DNA of 64,000 nt, taken from Candidatus Bathyarchaeota archaeon (GTDB taxonomy: Archaea; Thermoproteota; Bathyarchaeia; Bathyarchaeales; Bathycorpusculaceae). The stretch is from positions 124,001 through 188,000 of the forward strand of contig JAGTQZ010000004.1 in NCBI GenBank assembly GCA_018396705.1, in the 5' to 3' direction. The position numbers and the translations under genes are program-made. Shown piece by piece: positions 60,357-64,000 of the stretch. The notes under the pieces are model-generated. The model saw only the letters and a list, made by a program, of their open reading frames with translations. It was not told where the DNA came from and did not search any database. Position 1 is the stretch's first letter. Every line of letters starts with the position of its first letter.

Positions 60357-60689
60357 ATGCTTATGTTCCAGGTTAGAGTGAACAAGATTGAGTCAATACG
60401 CGACCTTGACGGAAACCTTGGAAAACGCATAGAACTTGTTGAAGAACGGCCTATTCCACAGTTTGCCATTAGACCTCAAACTGAAGAAGCTAGGGTTGTC
60501 CAAGAGGTATTCCAGGCTCTGCAACAGCAATTGCCCATTTTTCCGGCAAGGGCGCAGTTTAGTGTCCCGAAGATAATATTATTTTTGACTGAACAAGAGT
60601 ATGAAAGTCTAGGTATAGACTTTGACGTTAACCAGGTTTATGAGATAACCCTTGAAAATCAGTCCATAAAGTTTAGGAAAACTTCATGA
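60357..60689 (+). CDS. Small beta-rich protein, possibly arcadin-1-like
   Basis: 110 residues. Beta-strand-rich: FQVRVNKIESIRDLDG, KRIELVEERPIP, KIILFLTEQEYESLGI, VYEITLENQSIKF. I tentatively recall similarity to arcadin-1 of the crenactin cluster, but no actin gene is in view and this is weak. The last 17 nt overlap the convergent gene. Confidence 0.45.
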   Translation: MLMFQVRVNKIESIRDLDGNLGKRIELVEERPIPQFAIRPQTEEARVVQEVFQALQQQLPIFPARAQFSVPKIILFLTEQEYESLGIDFDVNQVYEITLENQSIKFRKTS

Positions 60690-61002
60690 GAGCCCTTCTA
60701 ATCTTTTTGAGGGTGGAGTATTTCGGGTGGAAGGATAGGACAAACATCATGCTCCGCAGCGCACTGCACACTTGCTCTAAGGTTTGCTCTTCGTCTTTGT
60801 CACAGTAAAGCGGCACAGGTTCCTTAATTCCGTCTTTATAGTACACGTATACCGGCGTGTTGCCATTAACCGCTACGACTTCGAAGTTTAGGTTTAATCT
60901 TCTGGCGGTTTTCTCAACAGCAGCTCTCACAACTTTCAGTCTTTTCCTACGTGATGCTAAATTCGGAGCGTAAACCAGAAATTTTCCATAGCTGGCTTCC
61001 AA
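60673..61002 (-). CDS. Hypothetical protein, basic
   Basis: 109 residues. N-terminal FLVYAPNLASRRKRLKVVRAAVEKTARRL is strongly basic; the middle (VYVYYKDGIKEPVPLYCDKDEEQ) is acidic with one Cys. A predicted alpha/beta fold. No family recognised. Overlaps the 3' end of the previous gene by 17 nt. Confidence 0.55.
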   Translation of the reverse strand: MEASYGKFLVYAPNLASRRKRLKVVRAAVEKTARRLNLNFEVVAVNGNTPVYVYYKDGIKEPVPLYCDKDEEQTLEQVCSALRSMMFVLSFHPKYSTLKKIRRALMKFS

Positions 61003-61115
61003 GCCTTAAGCCTCCGAAATTTGGGTTTTGATGTTTTGCTTTTAAAGCCAGTGGTGAATTGTCAGAAACCCTATGAGGAGAGAGTTAAGTTAAAGTGAGA
61101 GGCTTTAACGACTAA

Positions 61116-61136
61116 AATTTAACGTGCTGTTAAATT
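61116..61136. repeat. Inverted repeat upstream of acylphosphatase
   Basis: AATTTAAC, 5-nt spacer GTGCT, GTTAAATT: a perfect 8-bp dyad 24 nt before the ATG. Could be an operator or part of the promoter (ATTTAA). Confidence 0.5.
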
Positions 61137-61159
61137 AGGATGGATAAGGGTGCTGGTTT

Positions 61160-61435
61160 ATGAAGGTTAGGGCACATGTGTTTGTAAGCGGAAGAGTACA
61201 AGGTGTATTTTTTCGGCATGAAACTAGGCATGAAGCTCAGCTGCGCGGGGTGAAGGGCTGGGTTCGCAACCTCCCTGACGGCAGAGTTGAAGCGGTCTTT
61301 GAAGGCGAAGAAGAAGCCGTTAAACAACTCATAGAGTTTTGCAAACATGGACCGCCGGGTGCAAGGGTAACAGGCGTAGATGTCAAATGGGAGAATTATA
61401 CTGGCGAGTTTAAGGATTTTGAAATAAAATACTAA
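61160..61435 (+). CDS. acyP: Acylphosphatase
   Basis: 91 residues, standard size. Catalytic R19 (GVFFRHETR) and N37 ([13 protein letters not shown]), plus [12 protein letters not shown] signature and FEIKY ending. Hydrolyses carboxyl-phosphate bonds of acyl phosphates. ATG; AAGGG upstream. Confidence 0.95.
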   Translation: MKVRAHVFVSGRVQGVFFRHETRHEAQLRGVKGWVRNLPDGRVEAVFEGEEEAVKQLIEFCKHGPPGARVTGVDVKWENYTGEFKDFEIKY

Positions 61436-61447
61436 AGCTAAACAGTG

Positions 61448-61855
61448 CTATGACTTGATTTTTGGTATGCGGAAGTGGCTGTCTCTTCCAGCGCTGACAT
61501 AGTCGCCGCCCGCGCCACGCACTATTTGGGCTATCTTCGCGAAGTTTTCAGCGCCCAAATACTGGCGGGGTGTAATCTTGATGTATTCACCTTTGTCCTC
61601 AAAGTTTAAAAGCCCCTCCAAATCTTCTGGAAACATCATTTTAACGTCCTCTATACCTAAAGGCTTCTCGAGTGGCGGTTGCTCAGGAGTTGTTATCTGT
61701 GTTGGTGGGGGTTTTTGTTGGCCAAGCTGCGAAACGGCTATGGACTTCAGCGATGCTGCAACTATTCTTAGGTCCTCGGCGATGTTATTTAAAACAACAA
61801 GCAGCTCGTCTACTTTTTCGGCGAGCTTTTCAATGCGCTCTTTTTCTTCACTCAT
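61448..61855 (-). CDS. Coiled-coil protein with proline-rich linker
   Basis: 135 residues if the start is ATG 61855 (MSEEKERIEKL); upstream in-frame starts at 61891 and 61921 would add basic residues. Residues 1-50 form a coiled coil, followed by a Pro/Gln linker (QQKPPPTQITTPEQPPLEKP) and an alpha/beta C-terminus (IEDVKMMFPEDLEGLLNFED). No family recognised. Convergent with acyP. Confidence 0.6.
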   Translation of the reverse strand: MSEEKERIEKLAEKVDELLVVLNNIAEDLRIVAASLKSIAVSQLGQQKPPPTQITTPEQPPLEKPLGIEDVKMMFPEDLEGLLNFEDKGEYIKITPRQYLGAENFAKIAQIVRGAGGDYVSAGRDSHFRIPKIKS

Positions 61856-61951
61856 GTTTGAGTTCACGCCCTTTAAACCCTTAATACCCATAGCCCTATT
61901 TATTAATTGTTTGTAAAACAATAGGTCTAGACAAAAGGGGTTTAGCCACGC

Positions 61952-62989
61952 TTGATTGAAATTGATGGAAGCCAGAAAAGCGGAAGCGGCACAATACTGA
62001 GGCTTTCGGTAGCCCTAGCCTCCATAATCGGTGAGTCCATCCACATTTACAATATTAGGCAGAACAGGCCGCAGCCAGGCTTAAGACCCCAACATTTAGA
62101 AGCTGTCTTAACTGCAGCGAAACTCTGCGACGCAGAAGTGAAAGGAGCTGTCTTAAATTCTCGAGAACTTTGGTTCATGCCTAGAAGCATTAAGGGCGGA
62201 AGGTTTGAGGCTGAAATTGGCACAGCTGGAAGCATTCCTATGTTGATAATGACAGTTTTGCCCATATGTATCTTTGCTGAAAACACTGTTCGTTTGCACG
62301 TTTCGAAGGGCGGAACTGATGTTTCCAACTCACCGACGATAAATTACATGCGAAACGTTTTCCTTCCAGTGTTGAGGCGTATGGGCATAAATGCAGCCAT
62401 AACTGTTCGTAAGTACGGCTACTATCCGAAAGGTATGGGTGAAGCTATATTAACCGTCGAGCCATGCAAGGAGCTTAAACCTCTTTCCATAGAAGAGTTC
62501 GGCATACTAAAAACTATTAAAGGTGTTTCTGTATGTACTTTTCTAGCTGACAGAAGAGTTGCTGAACGACAGGCGGAAGCCGCTAACAACTATCTTCGCG
62601 GCAAAGGCTTAACCGCGGACATCCAAATAATAAATGATCACTCTAATCCATTACAGAAGGGCAGCTCGCTTGTCCTTTGGGCTGAAACCGACAAAGGCGC
62701 TGTCCTAGGCGCAGACGCTATAGGTGAACTGCGGAAAACCAGTGAAGCGGTGGGTGTGGAGGCAGCTGAAAAACTATATATGGAGGTTAATTCGAGAGCC
62801 ACTGTTGATGTGCATTTAGCTGATATGCTGATTCCATACATAACCCTAGCAAGGGGGAGATCCGTCTACTACACGAGGGAGCTTTCTGACCATTTAGAGA
62901 CAAACATTTGGCTGGCCGAACTCCTTTTAGGTGTTAGGTTTAAGGTAGAGAAGGTCAACGGCCTTTACAGAGTTGAAAAGGTTGGCTAG
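61952..62989 (+). CDS. rtcA: RNA 3'-terminal phosphate cyclase
   Basis: 345 residues from a TTG. N-terminal GSQKSGSGTILRLSVALA, QNRPQPGLRPQHL, HVSKGGTDVSNSPTINY, YYPKGMGEA and catalytic His314 in SDHLETN. It converts RNA 3' phosphate to 2',3'-cyclic phosphate using ATP, an RNA repair or processing step. Followed 3 nt later by FAU-1. Confidence 0.94.
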   Translation: MIEIDGSQKSGSGTILRLSVALASIIGESIHIYNIRQNRPQPGLRPQHLEAVLTAAKLCDAEVKGAVLNSRELWFMPRSIKGGRFEAEIGTAGSIPMLIMTVLPICIFAENTVRLHVSKGGTDVSNSPTINYMRNVFLPVLRRMGINAAITVRKYGYYPKGMGEAILTVEPCKELKPLSIEEFGILKTIKGVSVCTFLADRRVAERQAEAANNYLRGKGLTADIQIINDHSNPLQKGSSLVLWAETDKGAVLGADAIGELRKTSEAVGVEAAEKLYMEVNSRATVDVHLADMLIPYITLARGRSVYYTRELSDHLETNIWLAELLLGVRFKVEKVNGLYRVEKVG

Positions 62990-62992
62990 GCC

Positions 62993-64000
62993 TTGAAGGC
63001 GAGAGTTAGAGGCATATACGCCACAGCCCTAACAAAGTTGTTGTTGGAAAACGGCTTTAAAGTTGTCCAGCCATCCCAAGCTATAAAGTTGCGTTTCGGC
63101 ATGGCTGACAACAGTGAGCCTCCAGACATTAAAATTGAAGATAGACATGACCTCCAAGGAGTTGTGGTGCTAGGCAAGAGGGAAGCCGTAAAAGCCTTCA
63201 AGACCATCCTACAAGCAATCCTTGAAGATGCTATAACAAGAGAATGGGGCGTAAGTGTGGATGGCATATACAAAGGCTGCATCATTGGCGAAGACGAGAT
63301 GGGCCTTTATGTGAAAATTGGAAACGAAGCCGTGGGGGTTCTCCCAAAAAACGAAGCCTCAATCCAAAATCAGAATGAAATCCTTGTGCAAGTTGAACGG
63401 AAACGTATTGGCGGAAAAACTCCAATCCTGACGACGCAACTGAAAATTGTCGGAGACTGTGCCATTCTCATCCAAAATGGCCGCGTAGGCGTAAGCCTAA
63501 AAATCCGAGACGTCGCCAAACGGGCGGAGCTTTACGCTTTGGGGAAGCAGCTGGCGCCTGAAGGCTGGGGTATAATCTGGCGGAAGCCAGCAGCCCATAA
63601 ACCAAGAGAAGTCTTAGAAAACGAGGTGAAGATGCTTGTGGAAAAAGCCAAGGTTTTAGCTGAGAAGGCTTCCTCAGCCACAGCGCCATCCCTCCTGGTT
63701 GAAGGCTTACATTTCATGAGCGTTGAGTTTCCAAGCATTTCAAAAAGAAAGTTGGATGCTTTGAGGACTTTGGTCACGCCAACCTTAGATGGGCATCACT
63801 TCTATAAGAGTTGTGGCGGCAGAGTTTCCGCCGCGTTAGAGATGGCTGAAAAACTTTTAGAGAAAGGGCAAAGCCTAGATGAAGTGAAAAAGCTTTTCGT
63901 GGAGCAGACAGCCGCTGAGTTTCCAGAAGAAGGCGTGACTGTGAGTGTGGAGCATGTAAAGCTTAGCGGTGCGGTCTTTAACCTTGGACAGGCAATCCTT
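62993..64000 (+). CDS. FAU-1/AU-1-type RNA-binding protein, N-terminal part (partial)
   Basis: TTG start, open to the window end (336 codons). Begins KARVRGIYATALTKLLLENGF and VVQPS; middle has GVSVDGIYKGCIIGEDEMGLYVKIG (S1-like) and GWGIIWRKPAA. Later HFMSVEFPSISKRKLDALR leads toward the DUF402 domain. FAU-1 of Pyrococcus binds AU-rich RNA and is related to RNase E/G. Same operon as rtcA (3-nt gap), so both act on RNA ends. Confidence 0.8.
   Translation, partial: MKARVRGIYATALTKLLLENGFKVVQPSQAIKLRFGMADNSEPPDIKIEDRHDLQGVVVLGKREAVKAFKTILQAILEDAITREWGVSVDGIYKGCIIGEDEMGLYVKIGNEAVGVLPKNEASIQNQNEILVQVERKRIGGKTPILTTQLKIVGDCAILIQNGRVGVSLKIRDVAKRAELYALGKQLAPEGWGIIWRKPAAHKPREVLENEVKMLVEKAKVLAEKASSATAPSLLVEGLHFMSVEFPSISKRKLDALRTLVTPTLDGHHFYKSCGGRVSAALEMAEKLLEKGQSLDEVKKLFVEQTAAEFPEEGVTVSVEHVKLSGAVFNLGQAIL

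Noticed and set aside
1-64000. CRISPR arrays, insertion sequences, rRNA, prophage or integrase genes
   Set aside because: I saw no repeat-spacer pattern, no transposase or integrase domain, no rRNA, and no long direct repeats in reading the window.

Overview
The window is chromosomal DNA of an archaeon of the TACK group, most likely a Bathyarchaeia-type lineage. That placement is inferred from gene content. It carries eukaryote-like ribosomal proteins (L40e, S28e, L24e, L7Ae and S26e, the last found mainly in TACK/Asgard archaea), TFB, Gar1, FEN1, Cdc48, archaeal methionine adenosyltransferase, archaetidylinositol-phosphate synthase, Trm5, TruD, aEF1B and a FAU-1-type RNA-binding protein. Gene density is high, many starts are GTG or TTG, several genes look leaderless behind a TATA box, and neighbours often overlap by a few bases. 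I see no rRNA, CRISPR array, insertion sequence or prophage.

Layout. 1-5 kb: sucCD end, L40e, DUF116, a zinc-ribbon coiled-coil protein, tfb-gar1, and the L7Ae-S28e-L24e operon. 5-16.5 kb: a SPASM radical SAM enzyme, a secreted subtilase, initiator tRNA-Met with encoded CCA, a PAC2-family protein, a ribbon-helix-helix protein, a tandem pair of AmmeMemoRadiSam-type radical SAM enzymes, a CinA-like protein and a membrane-anchored transglutaminase-like protein. 16.5-27.6 kb: housekeeping genes (GPN GTPase, MAT, DHH phosphoesterase, TruD, Pth2, geranylgeranyl-reductase-like flavoprotein, Cdc48, aEF1B). 27.8-34.4 kb: a polar amino-acid ABC transporter, FEN1 and an ABC exporter pair. 34.4-49.8 kb: pcm, glmS, a two-gene MetE, Trm5, three consecutive CBS-domain proteins, DUF4438, S26e, an epimerase pseudogene, type-4 UDG, DUF72 and an HTH regulator. 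50-55.3 kb: a metabolic island with a cyclase-family hydrolase, a RidA-like protein and a two-subunit molybdenum enzyme closely resembling pyrogallol-phloroglucinol transhydroxylase. 55.3-64 kb: EamA transporter, B3/B4 protein, PyrF, a small unlisted RHH repressor with a palindrome upstream, a GMP-synthase-like PP-loop enzyme, acylphosphatase, RtcA and the start of FAU-1.

The most striking observation is in pcm (protein-L-isoaspartate O-methyltransferase, minus strand, 34471-35216). The reading frame is broken by 35 nt placed exactly inside the conserved motif GQTVSAPHMVAIM. Those 35 nt and their flanks fold into a bulge-helix-bulge: a 4-bp central helix with 3-nt bulges on opposite strands and a 10-bp intron stem. 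Cutting each bulge at the position used by archaeal tRNA-splicing endonuclease restores the frame and the exact motif. This is the signature of an archaeal pre-mRNA intron in a gene where I know of no described intron.

Second in interest is the transhydroxylase-like pair. It suggests anaerobic chemistry on trihydroxybenzenes or similar substrates; the adjacent cyclase-family hydrolase could act on a ring-reduced product. Both roles are inference from family membership and position.
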